From a virus, in the IMG/VR virus record IMGVR_UViG_3300018421_000015, positions 1 through 64,000 of that record: a DNA stretch of 64,000 nt; one strand, written 5' to 3'. The stretch's first letter is position 1, and each line of letters begins with the position of its first letter. Below the pieces are notes generated by a model that searched no databases, was not told the origin of the DNA, and saw nothing but the letters and a program-made list of their open reading frames with translations. Of the stretch, positions 38,762 to 46,540 are shown piece after piece. The position numbers were made by a program, and so were the translations under genes.

Positions 38762-38999
38762 TCCACAGTATCAAAAACTTACTGATCAAGATAAAGATTG
38801 GAAGCTTAAATACTACTCTTTCTTAAAGGGCGCTAAAATAATCAATGTAGAAATATTTGAAGACGACCTTTTTACTGGCACTGATCAGAATTGGCCTGTA
38901 ATCATTATAGAGAAAAATGGTCAAACATTTGAACTTCAGCTTTCTCGCGATGAAGAAGGCAATGGTCCAGGCTTTATGTTTGGTCTTCCCTATGTCTAG
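38754..38999 (+). CDS. hypothetical protein
   Basis: 81 aa, not recognised. Likely a small beta domain (IINVEIFEDDLF, WPVIIIEKNGQTFELQLSRD). Confidence 0.55.
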   Translation: MSSPQYQKLTDQDKDWKLKYYSFLKGAKIINVEIFEDDLFTGTDQNWPVIIIEKNGQTFELQLSRDEEGNGPGFMFGLPYV

Positions 39000-39189
39000 A
39001 TTCGATAAAACACCTACTAGAGCAGAAGAATATTTTGAACTTAAGGACTGGCTCCAATCTTCTGCTGAGCATGCGCGCTCTGTTCTTCGTGGAGATGAAC
39101 CTCTTGACAAAGAGGCTTATGAGAATCTATACTATGCTTTAATGGATTTAGCAGACTGGTACAGGATAGATCTCATATATGATACGTAA
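38992..39189 (+). CDS. hypothetical protein
   Basis: 65 aa from ATG 38992, overlapping the previous stop. Acidic and helical; contains PLDKEAYENLYYALMDLADW. Not recognised. Confidence 0.5.
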   Translation: MSRFDKTPTRAEEYFELKDWLQSSAEHARSVLRGDEPLDKEAYENLYYALMDLADWYRIDLIYDT

Positions 39190-39406
39190 AAACTACGGAG
39201 AACTTACTCCACATCAAGTAGACAAAGCTCGTGATGCGTGGCTTGATCCTGGTAATCTTTTTGATGAACAAGAACATCATGAAGACTGCGAAGATGAAGA
39301 CTGCGAAGGCGATTGTGTTGAAATTGGCGAACCAGACTGGGGCCAGATAATACAAGATCGAGAAGATTACGAGGCAGATAGGTGGCTAGATAATAATGGA
39401 TACTGA
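39179..39406 (+). CDS. acidic protein with Cys/His cluster
   Basis: 75 aa. A run of Asp/Glu with C-E-D-E-D-C-E-G-D-C and H-H could bind metal. Not recognised. Overlaps both neighbouring genes. Confidence 0.5.
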   Translation: MIRKNYGELTPHQVDKARDAWLDPGNLFDEQEHHEDCEDEDCEGDCVEIGEPDWGQIIQDREDYEADRWLDNNGY

Positions 39407-39566
39407 AGTTAATGATGAAAACTGGAATCATTTTTTCGTGACAGAAATTGATGACGCATACTGGGAAAGCCTGTTGCATTGGGTTGATCTCAATATAGAT
39501 TCTCTTGAGTACGCACTTTATGATGATTATCAAGAACCATTTAACGATAGACTGGAGGACTCATGA
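39396..39566 (+). CDS. 56-aa acidic protein
   Basis: A short gene from ATG 39396 to TGA 39566, overlapping its neighbours by 11 and 4 nt. Trp- and Asp-rich (WNHFFVTEIDDAYWESLLHW). Function unknown. Confidence 0.5.
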   Translation: MDTEVNDENWNHFFVTEIDDAYWESLLHWVDLNIDSLEYALYDDYQEPFNDRLEDS

Positions 39567-40009
39567 AAGATAGGTTTAAAAAGACAAAACCTGATTCTTA
39601 CTCAGATGTAATTAAAACATCTCCCTACAAAAGCTCTTCTTATGATCCAAGAACTTTTGGTTCCAAAAACTACTCAGATACTTTTTTTAAAATGAAAAAG
39701 ACTCCTTTAGAAGAAGTTATTGAACTTCGTGATATTTTAAGATCTGCCTATGCAAATAGGCCATCTGATGGTCATATAGAAAAAGTTCTTACTCACGCTC
39801 TTGCTGAAATCACTAATCTTGAAAAGAAGATTCAACGTCTTGAAAAAGATTTGGATGAAGCTAATAAAGATTTAATTGAAATACAAGTTGGTGACGAAAC
39901 TGTTGTTATAAATGGCGATCTAGCATCACAGGTTATTTCTTCTGGTGTTAAAAAATATATCACAGAAGCTTTGGAGGCTTATTGTGACTCTCAAACCGTT
40001 CAAGAATAA
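39563..40009 (+). CDS. coiled-coil protein
   Basis: 148 aa. A basic disordered N-terminus and a coiled coil at about 75-110 (ITNLEKKIQRLEKDLDEANK). ACTGGAGGACTC upstream. Overlaps the next gene by 26 nt. Confidence 0.6.
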   Translation: MKDRFKKTKPDSYSDVIKTSPYKSSSYDPRTFGSKNYSDTFFKMKKTPLEEVIELRDILRSAYANRPSDGHIEKVLTHALAEITNLEKKIQRLEKDLDEANKDLIEIQVGDETVVINGDLASQVISSGVKKYITEALEAYCDSQTVQE

Positions 40010-40208
40010 CATTGGTCCTTCTGGCGAAAAACCAGGTGACAGAATACAGCTAAGATTTACAAATGATCAGTACACCACCTTAAAACCTGGTGACAAAGGT
40101 ACCGTAAACTTTGTAGATGATTACGGCACTGTACATATAAACTGGGATGAAGGATCTACATTAGGTCTTGTTCCTGATCACGATAAATGGATGGTTATAT
40201 CAAAATGA
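39984..40208 (+). CDS. DUF4314-domain protein
   Basis: 74 aa from GTG 39984, chosen for GGAGG 8 nt upstream. PGDRIQLRFTNDQYTTLKPG, GTVNFVDDYGTVHINWDEGS and LGLVPDHD match the DUF4314 pattern, a small SH3-like domain found in phages and mobile elements. Function unknown. Confidence 0.75.
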   Translation: MTLKPFKNNIGPSGEKPGDRIQLRFTNDQYTTLKPGDKGTVNFVDDYGTVHINWDEGSTLGLVPDHDKWMVISK

Positions 40209-40402
40209 TAGAGAACCTTATTTGCCCAAGGTGTGAGGGCCTAGTACCTAATAACGGCTCTCCTGGAGCATATCCGGGGGCTCTCAGCAGGACTGACAAC
40301 AATACAGAGATATGCTCTAGGTGTGGTGAAATGGAAGCCCTAGAAGAAATGATGTGGGGATCTCCCCTTCCTCAAACAGATTGGATTATTAACAATATAT
40401 GA
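40205..40402 (+). CDS. zinc-ribbon protein
   Basis: 65 aa from ATG 40205. ICPRCEG and ICSRCGE form a zinc ribbon. Overlaps the previous stop (ATGA). Confidence 0.6.
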   Translation: MIENLICPRCEGLVPNNGSPGAYPGALSRTDNNTEICSRCGEMEALEEMMWGSPLPQTDWIINNI

Positions 40403-40545
40403 TTACCATTCTGTACATCATGGCATTTATAACATTGTTATCTGTAATTGGTTTTCTCTCAGTTACAATAACACTTATATTACATGAAGCTTACCAGCAT
40501 ACTATTTCTTTCTTTAGGCGTTATCGCTATAGGAAAACAAAATGA
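40399..40545 (+). CDS. 48-aa membrane protein
   Basis: A short gene overlapping the previous one by 4 nt. Hydrophobic helix at 2-29, then an Arg/Tyr/Lys-rich tail (FFRRYRYRKTK). Confidence 0.5.
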   Translation: MITILYIMAFITLLSVIGFLSVTITLILHEAYQHTISFFRRYRYRKTK

Positions 40546-40667
40546 GGTTAAATAAAGGTCAACCTTTGTGGTTGCCAGAAATGATATGCCCGAAATGCCA
40601 GGTTGCTTGGTCTCCAACTTTAACGTTACTATGTTGGATATGCAATGAACAAGGAGTCCCTAAATGA
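40542..40667 (+). CDS. 41-aa zinc-ribbon peptide
   Basis: A short gene coupled by ATGA overlap. ICPKCQ and LCWICN form a minimal zinc ribbon. Confidence 0.45.
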   Translation: MRLNKGQPLWLPEMICPKCQVAWSPTLTLLCWICNEQGVPK

Positions 40668-40741
40668 AAATAATAGGATATACAGTATTGGTTTTTGCTT
40701 TCATATTGAGCATACCAGTCCTACTGTGGGCTGGCGCCTGA
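40664..40741 (+). CDS. 25-aa transmembrane peptide
   Basis: A short gene coupled by ATGA overlap, with AAGGAG 9 nt before the ATG. MKIIGYTVLVFAFILSIPVL plus LWAGA is one membrane helix. Confidence 0.45.
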   Translation: MKIIGYTVLVFAFILSIPVLLWAGA

Positions 40742-40744
40742 TTT

Positions 40745-40760
40745 TTTTGTACATACAAAA
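40745..40760. terminator. AT-rich hairpin between convergent genes
   Basis: TTTTGT/ACAAAA pair around ACAT in a T-rich stretch, with a long T-run near 40779-40788. It separates the convergent + and - gene blocks and contains one copy of ACATACAAAA. Confidence 0.35.
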
Positions 40761-40801
40761 TATTATTTAATATGGTATTTTTTTTCAAATAGAGCCTTAG
40801 G

Positions 40802-41206
40802 TTACTGCCTATAGAAAATAGAGCCACTAGGTGTACCGGAATCTACTTCTACATAAATTCCATCCGGGCAGTAAATGCCGTTAGGTCCGAACCAGTGACT
40901 GTCGTGGTCACCGTTAGGTGGCACAGCTCCAGCAATCAAGTCACCAGTTGCATCTGCTCCATTATAAATATGGATATGAACGTTACCTGAATCATCGTCA
41001 TTAACATCAAGTCCCATAAAGATCGCTGCACTAGAAACTACCTGCTCACTAGAACCACTCAAGGTAAATATTCTGCTAGCTTCCGTAAAATGACCTATTG
41101 GTCTTTCATGATCGTAAAGCTTAGGTGTAGTAGTGCTATTTTTTGATGGTGCTGGTTTTTGCGATGCCGGTCTTGCAGTGCTATTTGATGCATTTACTAA
41201 TGCCAT
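40802..41206 (-). CDS. possible virion protein
   Basis: 134 aa. A Ser/Thr/Pro-rich N-terminus leads to a beta-rich domain (IFTLSGSSEQVVSSAAIFMG, VHIHIYNGADATGDLI, GIYVEVDSGTPSGSIFYRQ). The layout recalls small phage decoration or fibre-tip proteins. AAGGAG precedes the ATG on the minus strand. Confidence 0.5.
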   Translation of the reverse strand: MALVNASNSTARPASQKPAPSKNSTTTPKLYDHERPIGHFTEASRIFTLSGSSEQVVSSAAIFMGLDVNDDDSGNVHIHIYNGADATGDLIAGAVPPNGDHDSHWFGPNGIYCPDGIYVEVDSGTPSGSIFYRQ

Positions 41207-41228
41207 ATTAATCTCCTTGAGTTTTAGG

Positions 41229-41237
41229 TGATATAAT
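41229..41237 (+). promoter_or_regulatory. extended -10 motif TGATATAAT
   Basis: Lies in the 94-bp divergent gap between the minus gene at 41206 and the plus gene at 41301. Matches the motif at 35860 and, on the minus strand, at 46226-46234. Confidence 0.45.
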
Positions 41238-41300
41238 ATATAGTAACATCCATATTTCGGGTACTATAAATTCTGATAGTGAATAAAGTTTGGAGATTAA

Positions 41301-41657
41301 ATGGGAATGTTTGACTACGTCCGCACTAATTATAGATTGCCAAATATTGAAGTTAACGAAGATCTAACCCTAATATTTAATGCAGGTAATACCAGGCATT
41401 TTGGATATGAAACAGAATTTCAAACAAAAGATTTTGAGCAGCAGTTTGATCAATATCTAATAACCTCCCATGGGATACTTTTTGTTAGGGAGGGAGTCAG
41501 TAACGTTGAAACCGATTACACTGGCAGCCTCAGCTTCGCTACAATCGTTCCACATCCTACTGGTGGAGGATATTACGTAGAATATCATTCAAGCTGGTTA
41601 GACGGCAAAATAGCTAGCATTGGCGGGGAATGCATTAGGGCCACAGGTGGGGCATGA
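41301..41657 (+). CDS. conserved phage-type protein
   Basis: 118 aa. The start MGMFDYVRTNYRLP is typical of a small phage/bacterial protein type of unknown role. GGAGATTAA upstream. Overlaps the next gene by 4 nt. Confidence 0.6.
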   Translation: MGMFDYVRTNYRLPNIEVNEDLTLIFNAGNTRHFGYETEFQTKDFEQQFDQYLITSHGILFVREGVSNVETDYTGSLSFATIVPHPTGGGYYVEYHSSWLDGKIASIGGECIRATGGA

Positions 41658-41974
41658 TAGAAGAAGAGTTTGATATTAGGTTAGTAGATTTTAGTGAATT
41701 ATCAAACGAAGATGCTTTAGAACTATTAGAAGCCTCTAAAATAATAGCTCTTAAAGATTTATACTCGGGCCTTTTACTGTGGGGCATAATTGAGGTACAT
41801 AAGATTGAGAATCTAGATGAGTTGCATCATTTTCTCTTTGACCCCGAAAGCTTAGCTGCCGTTGAATATTATAATTCCTTTAAAGAATTAGGATACGATA
41901 AAGCCTACTACAATATGAGGGATAGTTACGATAAGCTTACCTTTATTGAATCAGTAGTTAAAGAATTATCTTGA
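41654..41974 (+). CDS. hypothetical acidic protein
   Basis: 106 aa, not recognised; acidic, helical. Its 3' end overlaps the convergent minus gene by 9 nt. Confidence 0.55.
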   Translation: MIEEEFDIRLVDFSELSNEDALELLEASKIIALKDLYSGLLLWGIIEVHKIENLDELHHFLFDPESLAAVEYYNSFKELGYDKAYYNMRDSYDKLTFIESVVKELS

Positions 41975-42799
41975 CCACCTATTTGCTATCCATTCCAACA
42001 TTCTAGAGAGCCAATTTCCTTTTCCATCTTTTTTTTCAAGAAGTTCATCTTTATCTCGCTGCTCTTTTTTGTATCTAGATTTTTGATTAATTGGAATAAA
42101 CGTAGATTTAAAACCACGCTGAGAAAGAAGATCGTATATACTACCGTCACCCCAAATGTAATTAATCCCTTTTTGCCTAGGAATAGGTACCACATGCTGC
42201 ATAATTTCACCTATTTCTATAGTAAATTCTTTATCAGTCAATATGTTCAAAACTATATTTGCATGATGGTAATAATCGGTATTTACTAATGCTGGCAAAA
42301 GTGTATAGTTTGGATTAGGTTCCCAAAGTGGAGGAAGGAAAATGGAAGACCACCCTGGTGCCGTTTTAAATAGCCAGGGATTTATTATTTTAATATAATT
42401 TGCTCTCTCAAGTTTTCTTACCCTAGTCACTGGGCATTCTCCACTTTGATGAAAACCAAAACCTTCAACATGAAATTCGTGATTACCAGCAATGTCAAAT
42501 CTACTTTCCCAAAATGAACCATCTGGAGATGGTCTGAAATGCAGTCTTGCCCACATCGGTATATTGAAACCAAGAGATATATAATCAGCTGTCCCAGAAC
42601 ATCTTCTCAATGCACCATCTCCAGAATCTAAATCTTTCCACCAATCTGGCCAATTTCTCCAGTTATCAATTGGCATTACTTCAGGGTCATAGAGCATTTG
42701 TGTATTCGGAGTAATTAAAACCTCACCTGGTTTTACTTTTGGTATATTATAAAAAGAATTAGCTGTCTCTATTTTTAGTTCTCTCAATGGCTTCTCCAT
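41966..42799 (-). CDS. DUF6065-like protein
   Basis: 277 aa. The block PWLFKTAPGWSSIFLPPLWE, then LVNTDYYHHANIVLNIL and IGEIMQHVVPIPRQ, matches what I recall of DUF6065. Its role is unknown. Its start overlaps the halogenase by about 40 nt, implying translational coupling and a joint function. The last 50 residues are basic. Confidence 0.65.
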   Translation of the reverse strand: MEKPLRELKIETANSFYNIPKVKPGEVLITPNTQMLYDPEVMPIDNWRNWPDWWKDLDSGDGALRRCSGTADYISLGFNIPMWARLHFRPSPDGSFWESRFDIAGNHEFHVEGFGFHQSGECPVTRVRKLERANYIKIINPWLFKTAPGWSSIFLPPLWEPNPNYTLLPALVNTDYYHHANIVLNILTDKEFTIEIGEIMQHVVPIPRQKGINYIWGDGSIYDLLSQRGFKSTFIPINQKSRYKKEQRDKDELLEKKDGKGNWLSRMLEWIANRWSR

Positions 42800-44267
42800 G
42801 ATCTATCATCTTTAAATTAATTAGATTAGAATTTGTCTCGCTTAGATGTTGAGTTGCTATTCTTCTGGATAGGTGTGCATTCAGCGAAACCGTTGCGGAT
42901 TCACTATTTAGAACTCCTTGACCCTGGGCAACGTGCCAGAAATGAGGTATAAAGAAGAGCTCAAATCCATTAGCAGTTATATCATGATCTTCGGGAGGTC
43001 GTTCTGACCATATTTCCAAAAGCTTCTGTAGCATTAGAGGCTTAGGTCTATTTTGTTGATCTAACCACATCTTAGTGTCATTTCTGTCAGAAATATAATG
43101 TAAACAAATCATACTCAAAGCATTTTCCATAACTTCATTCATTATCTTATTATATTCTCTTATGGAGAATTCTGTCTTTTCGTTAAAGTTTGCTATATAT
43201 GAGCATAGTAATCTGGCCTGCTGTATCCCTATTGATATGGTTGTAGCCTCTAAAGGTTCGATGAAGCTATACGATAGGCCTATTGATACACAGTTTTTTT
43301 GCCAAGGTTCGCTATAATAGCCGGGTCTGAACTTAATGAATCTAGGATTTTCTATTTCAATACCATGAAACTCTTCAGCCTCAATAATCGCCTCCTCTTC
43401 AGTTATATAAGAGGAAGAGAAAACATATCCATTACCTTTTCTTTCTTGAGTTGGTATTTCCCACATCCACCCAGCATTCATGCTGATAGCTCTTGTGTAT
43501 GGGTGAATCTTTCCAAATATGTCTTTATCAGTTTGAAAAACTAGAGCTGTATCACAAGGTAAGTATTCGCTAAATGAATTAAACTCCACATTCTGCATTT
43601 TACTGGACAGCACTCTTGCAAATCCTGTTGCATCTATAAAAAAATCTCCAGATATTTTACTATCGAAACCATTAACTTTTATATATTTTATATGACCATT
43701 TGAACCCTTATTTACAGATTCAATTTCACCTTCAACAAATCTTATGCCCATGTTATTGGCAAAGTTCTTAAGATATTTGTTGAGAAGAAATGTATCAAAA
43801 TGATATTGATTTGTTCCAAGATGAGTTTTATCTGGCTCTGTATCATCTTCACTAATCCCATCTATAACCTGATCCTCAATCATGCCTTTCCAGGAAAGTG
43901 AATTTGTTAAAAGGATTTCATTTTCTAGCAAAAAGCTATAGGTTGCATAGAAGGAGTTTCGTTTAATTCCTGTACCAGAAACAGAATGGATATACTTTGG
44001 CGTATGATTATTCCATCCCTCAAACATGATTCCATATTTGTGGGTGACGCCTGCAAATTTAATCATATCATCTACATTTATTCCAACAAAATCCTGAAAC
44101 CATCTCCAATGTTCCGTAGACCCCTCTCCTACGCCTATAATAGGGCTTTTTTCGGAAAAGCATACGGTTATGTCATATAAGGGGAATGTTTTTTTTAGAA
44201 TTATTGCAGTTGTCAATCCCGATGTACCAGCTCCGGCGATGACGATATGTTTTTGATCTATCTTCAT
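42759..44267 (-). CDS. flavin-dependent (tryptophan) halogenase
   Basis: 502 aa. FAD-binding GAGTSG at 12-17, VGEGS at 46-50, candidate catalytic Lys77 in VTHKYG, and the diagnostic W-x-W-x-I-P at 267-272 (WMWEIP). FIEPLEATTIS matches the second flavin region. The enzyme class uses reduced FAD, O2 and halide to form hypohalous acid passed to the Lys. The substrate is unknown; free tryptophan, a small aromatic or a protein-bound residue are all possible. No flavin reductase is seen here. It lies between 2OG oxygenases and a DUF6065 gene, 2 nt from its neighbour. Confidence 0.9.
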   Translation of the reverse strand: MKIDQKHIVIAGAGTSGLTTAIILKKTFPLYDITVCFSEKSPIIGVGEGSTEHWRWFQDFVGINVDDMIKFAGVTHKYGIMFEGWNNHTPKYIHSVSGTGIKRNSFYATYSFLLENEILLTNSLSWKGMIEDQVIDGISEDDTEPDKTHLGTNQYHFDTFLLNKYLKNFANNMGIRFVEGEIESVNKGSNGHIKYIKVNGFDSKISGDFFIDATGFARVLSSKMQNVEFNSFSEYLPCDTALVFQTDKDIFGKIHPYTRAISMNAGWMWEIPTQERKGNGYVFSSSYITEEEAIIEAEEFHGIEIENPRFIKFRPGYYSEPWQKNCVSIGLSYSFIEPLEATTISIGIQQARLLCSYIANFNEKTEFSIREYNKIMNEVMENALSMICLHYISDRNDTKMWLDQQNRPKPLMLQKLLEIWSERPPEDHDITANGFELFFIPHFWHVAQGQGVLNSESATVSLNAHLSRRIATQHLSETNSNLINLKMIDHGEAIERTKNRDS

Positions 44268-44268
44268 A

Positions 44269-44862
44269 TCATTTAAACCAGGTAACTAAAGAGTACTTCA
44301 CCGTTTCATCATCTGCACCAGCTGGTTTGGCTATATGCAAATACGGGAAATTGGATGGGAATAAGACACAGGATCCAGCTTGCGGCTTTATCTCAACATC
44401 GAAATGAGGAAATACTAATTCGCCACCAGAGAAATCATCATTAAGAAAACAAACTAAGCTTAAAACTCTTTCATTATTTGGACCATGATCTTGATGAGCC
44501 CTATACTCTGCCCCTTTTCCATATCTTAATACTCTATAATTTTCGTCACCACTTAACTCCAATTCAAAGTCATCCCTATAGTCCCAGACGGTTTTATCTA
44601 TAGATTGGAAAATATCTATCCAAGTTGAATGCAATTCACTAATCCTCGAAGAGTGACCATCATAATTTGATAAAGGGGACAATTCACACGACATAGATGT
44701 TCGAACATCTGATATGTATCCATCACCCACTTGAGCTCTAACCCAATTAAGAAAAGACCACTCCTGAGAACACTCGCTTTCTAGTAGGTCTATAAATTTT
44801 TTACCAGAATCAAAAACATTAGTATATAACCTAATGCAAGTTCCTAAATCTTCTTTTTTCAT
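44269..44862 (-). CDS. Fe(II)/2OG oxygenase (prolyl-hydroxylase-like)
   Basis: 197 aa. H123-x-D125 (AHQDHG), the GGELVFP strand, PQAGSCVLFPS and distal His176 form the double-stranded beta-helix iron site; Lys189 may bind 2OG. Resembles prolyl-4-hydroxylase-type enzymes. Directly follows another oxygenase gene in the run downstream of the fibre genes. Confidence 0.85.
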   Translation of the reverse strand: MKKEDLGTCIRLYTNVFDSGKKFIDLLESECSQEWSFLNWVRAQVGDGYISDVRTSMSCELSPLSNYDGHSSRISELHSTWIDIFQSIDKTVWDYRDDFELELSGDENYRVLRYGKGAEYRAHQDHGPNNERVLSLVCFLNDDFSGGELVFPHFDVEIKPQAGSCVLFPSNFPYLHIAKPAGADDETVKYSLVTWFK

Positions 44863-44863
44863 A

Positions 44864-45487
44864 TTAATACAAGCTTTCTCTATATTCTTGTTCTTTCTTC
44901 CTTATCACGGAGTGATGTGCCTGGCCTATCGTTTTACTCCAATGGTTACCGGGTACAAAGTGATAAAATATAACACTAACTTCATTAGTCTTGGGATTTG
45001 GAAAATCTGGTCTCCAATGATATTGATCTTCACCATAGTATATTATAGCATCATTAGGGTCAACCGTAAACTCCTTACCTTCAACAAAAAGGGGCCAGGC
45101 ATCCTTGTGGTCGATAGAAACATCTATCGTATACGTACATGCGTTGTCATCTACATGCTCGAACAGTCTAGCCTTATAACCTCTGTAGGTAGAAAATATA
45201 GCATAGGACGCCTCAATGGTATCGTCCAAAAAAAGTTCTTTAGCCAAAGGAACTAATTTTTCAAGCGACTCTCTGAGCATGCAATCAGGGCCGCTATTCT
45301 GGGTATGATAGGTTAGTCTACCGAAACCTTCGTCATAAATAAATAGGGGTCTATTATTATTCCTTAAGTTAAGTAAATAATCCTTTAGAGAATTAAAATA
45401 TGATACATCAAATACCCCCTCATAGACGAAAGCATCAGGTCTTAGTGTTAGGTTTCTGCCTGTTCTTTTATCAAAATAAGTTTCCAA
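44864..45487 (-). CDS. Fe(II)/2OG oxygenase-like protein
   Basis: 207 aa. LFEHVDDNACTYTIDVSID gives H-x-D, and YYGEDQYHWRPDFP with a following VSVIFYHFV strand gives the distal His region. More divergent than its neighbours. Probably a hydroxylase on the same substrate set. 7 nt from the next gene. Confidence 0.7.
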   Translation of the reverse strand: METYFDKRTGRNLTLRPDAFVYEGVFDVSYFNSLKDYLLNLRNNNRPLFIYDEGFGRLTYHTQNSGPDCMLRESLEKLVPLAKELFLDDTIEASYAIFSTYRGYKARLFEHVDDNACTYTIDVSIDHKDAWPLFVEGKEFTVDPNDAIIYYGEDQYHWRPDFPNPKTNEVSVIFYHFVPGNHWSKTIGQAHHSVIRKKEQEYRESLY

Positions 45488-45493
45488 AATATA

Positions 45494-46198
45494 TCACTTA
45501 GACTCCTTCTTAGCCTTTTCTTCTGGTGCATCATCTTTAACCTCTGGATCTTCTTGAATTGAACACAGGTAAAATGTGCTAATCATCCATTTATCACCGG
45601 ATATTGGAGGATTTCCCTGGTGTGGATGTGTCCAATGCGCAGGAAAAATAGCTATGCTACCAGCTCGTGGCTTTACGCTTTGTTCGTATATTGGAAAATA
45701 TGTCTCGCCCCCAACCTCTACATCGTTAAGGTATACTATTCCAGCTAAAACTCTTTTGCCTACAGAACCGGACAGAGGGTTAGGCGATGACCACGGAGTG
45801 CCATCAACATGCTGTCGATAATGCCCCCAATTAGTTCCATAATGTTGAAGCCTAAAACCAGTATCAGTAATTCCTGGCCAATGCCACAATTCATTATATG
45901 TTTTTTGATAATAAGCGATACAGCCAAAAAGGGCTTGATTTATTGTCGACTCGGCGTTAGCAAAGATCATGGAATTTATCCCGAGTTCCTGAAGTGCATA
46001 TGAACTAAAATTAAAATCCATACTAGATTTAACGAATGGATTAATCCCACCAATTGTCGGTCCAGGAGAAAACAAATCCTTGTAATACTTATTGCATTCC
46101 CCAATAAGCTCTGAACATAAATCTGGATCTATTGCGTTTTTTGCCTCTAGAATATAACTTTGCTTTCCACCAAGAAAGTTTAACTCTACATTTTTCAT
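45494..46198 (-). CDS. Fe(II)/2OG oxygenase (prolyl 4-hydroxylase-like)
   Basis: 234 aa. His130-x-Asp132 (YRQHVDGTPW), GGETYFP, KPRAGSIAIFP, distal His191 and Lys203 fit the P4H domain. A charged Lys/Glu tail ends the protein. It is the first gene after the collagen-like fibre genes and has its own promoter with a ribosome site that can be hidden in a hairpin. Confidence 0.88.
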   Translation of the reverse strand: MKNVELNFLGGKQSYILEAKNAIDPDLCSELIGECNKYYKDLFSPGPTIGGINPFVKSSMDFNFSSYALQELGINSMIFANAESTINQALFGCIAYYQKTYNELWHWPGITDTGFRLQHYGTNWGHYRQHVDGTPWSSPNPLSGSVGKRVLAGIVYLNDVEVGGETYFPIYEQSVKPRAGSIAIFPAHWTHPHQGNPPISGDKWMISTFYLCSIQEDPEVKDDAPEEKAKKESK

Positions 46199-46200
46199 TA

Positions 46201-46234
46201 ATATCTCCTAAAGTAATCAGGAGATATTATATCA
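46201..46234 (-). promoter_or_regulatory. promoter overlapping a ribosome-site-hiding hairpin
   Basis: On the minus strand TGATATAAT (46234-46226) is followed by ATATCTCCT, a 9-nt loop and AGGAGATAT, then TTA-ATG. The AGGAG ribosome site lies in the 3' arm of a perfect 9-bp stem. A transcript from this -10 would start near 46219, after the 5' arm, leaving the site free, whereas read-through RNA could fold and hide it. Confidence 0.6.
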
Positions 46235-46238
46235 CAAA

Positions 46239-46499
46239 CTACGAAGGCGTCGCTGCATTGAGTGAGTTTTCAGCTAAGAGCAGTGTTTCATATAACGAAA
46301 TTTGAATCATGAGCATCTCTTGGTTACTATTCTTATTCGAATCTTCATAATCAACTTCAACGTATTCTGAAGGAACAAAAGATTCAGGATTTATACCTAT
46401 TCTAAGGCAGCAGGTATACATCTGTTCTAGTACAAAAGTTTTCTGAGAGTCAACCAAATTCTGTCTAACTTCTAATGAAAGATCTGAAAATATGGACAT
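46239..46499 (-). CDS. hypothetical protein downstream of the fibre genes
   Basis: 86 aa, acidic and helical, not recognised. AAGGAGAAATA precedes the start. Small proteins here are often fibre chaperones, but nothing in the sequence proves it. Confidence 0.55.
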   Translation of the reverse strand: MSIFSDLSLEVRQNLVDSQKTFVLEQMYTCCLRIGINPESFVPSEYVEVDYEDSNKNSNQEMLMIQISLYETLLLAENSLNAATPS

Positions 46500-46540
46500 T
46501 ATTTCTCCTTAATAAGATATTTATATAGTAAAGCAAAAAG

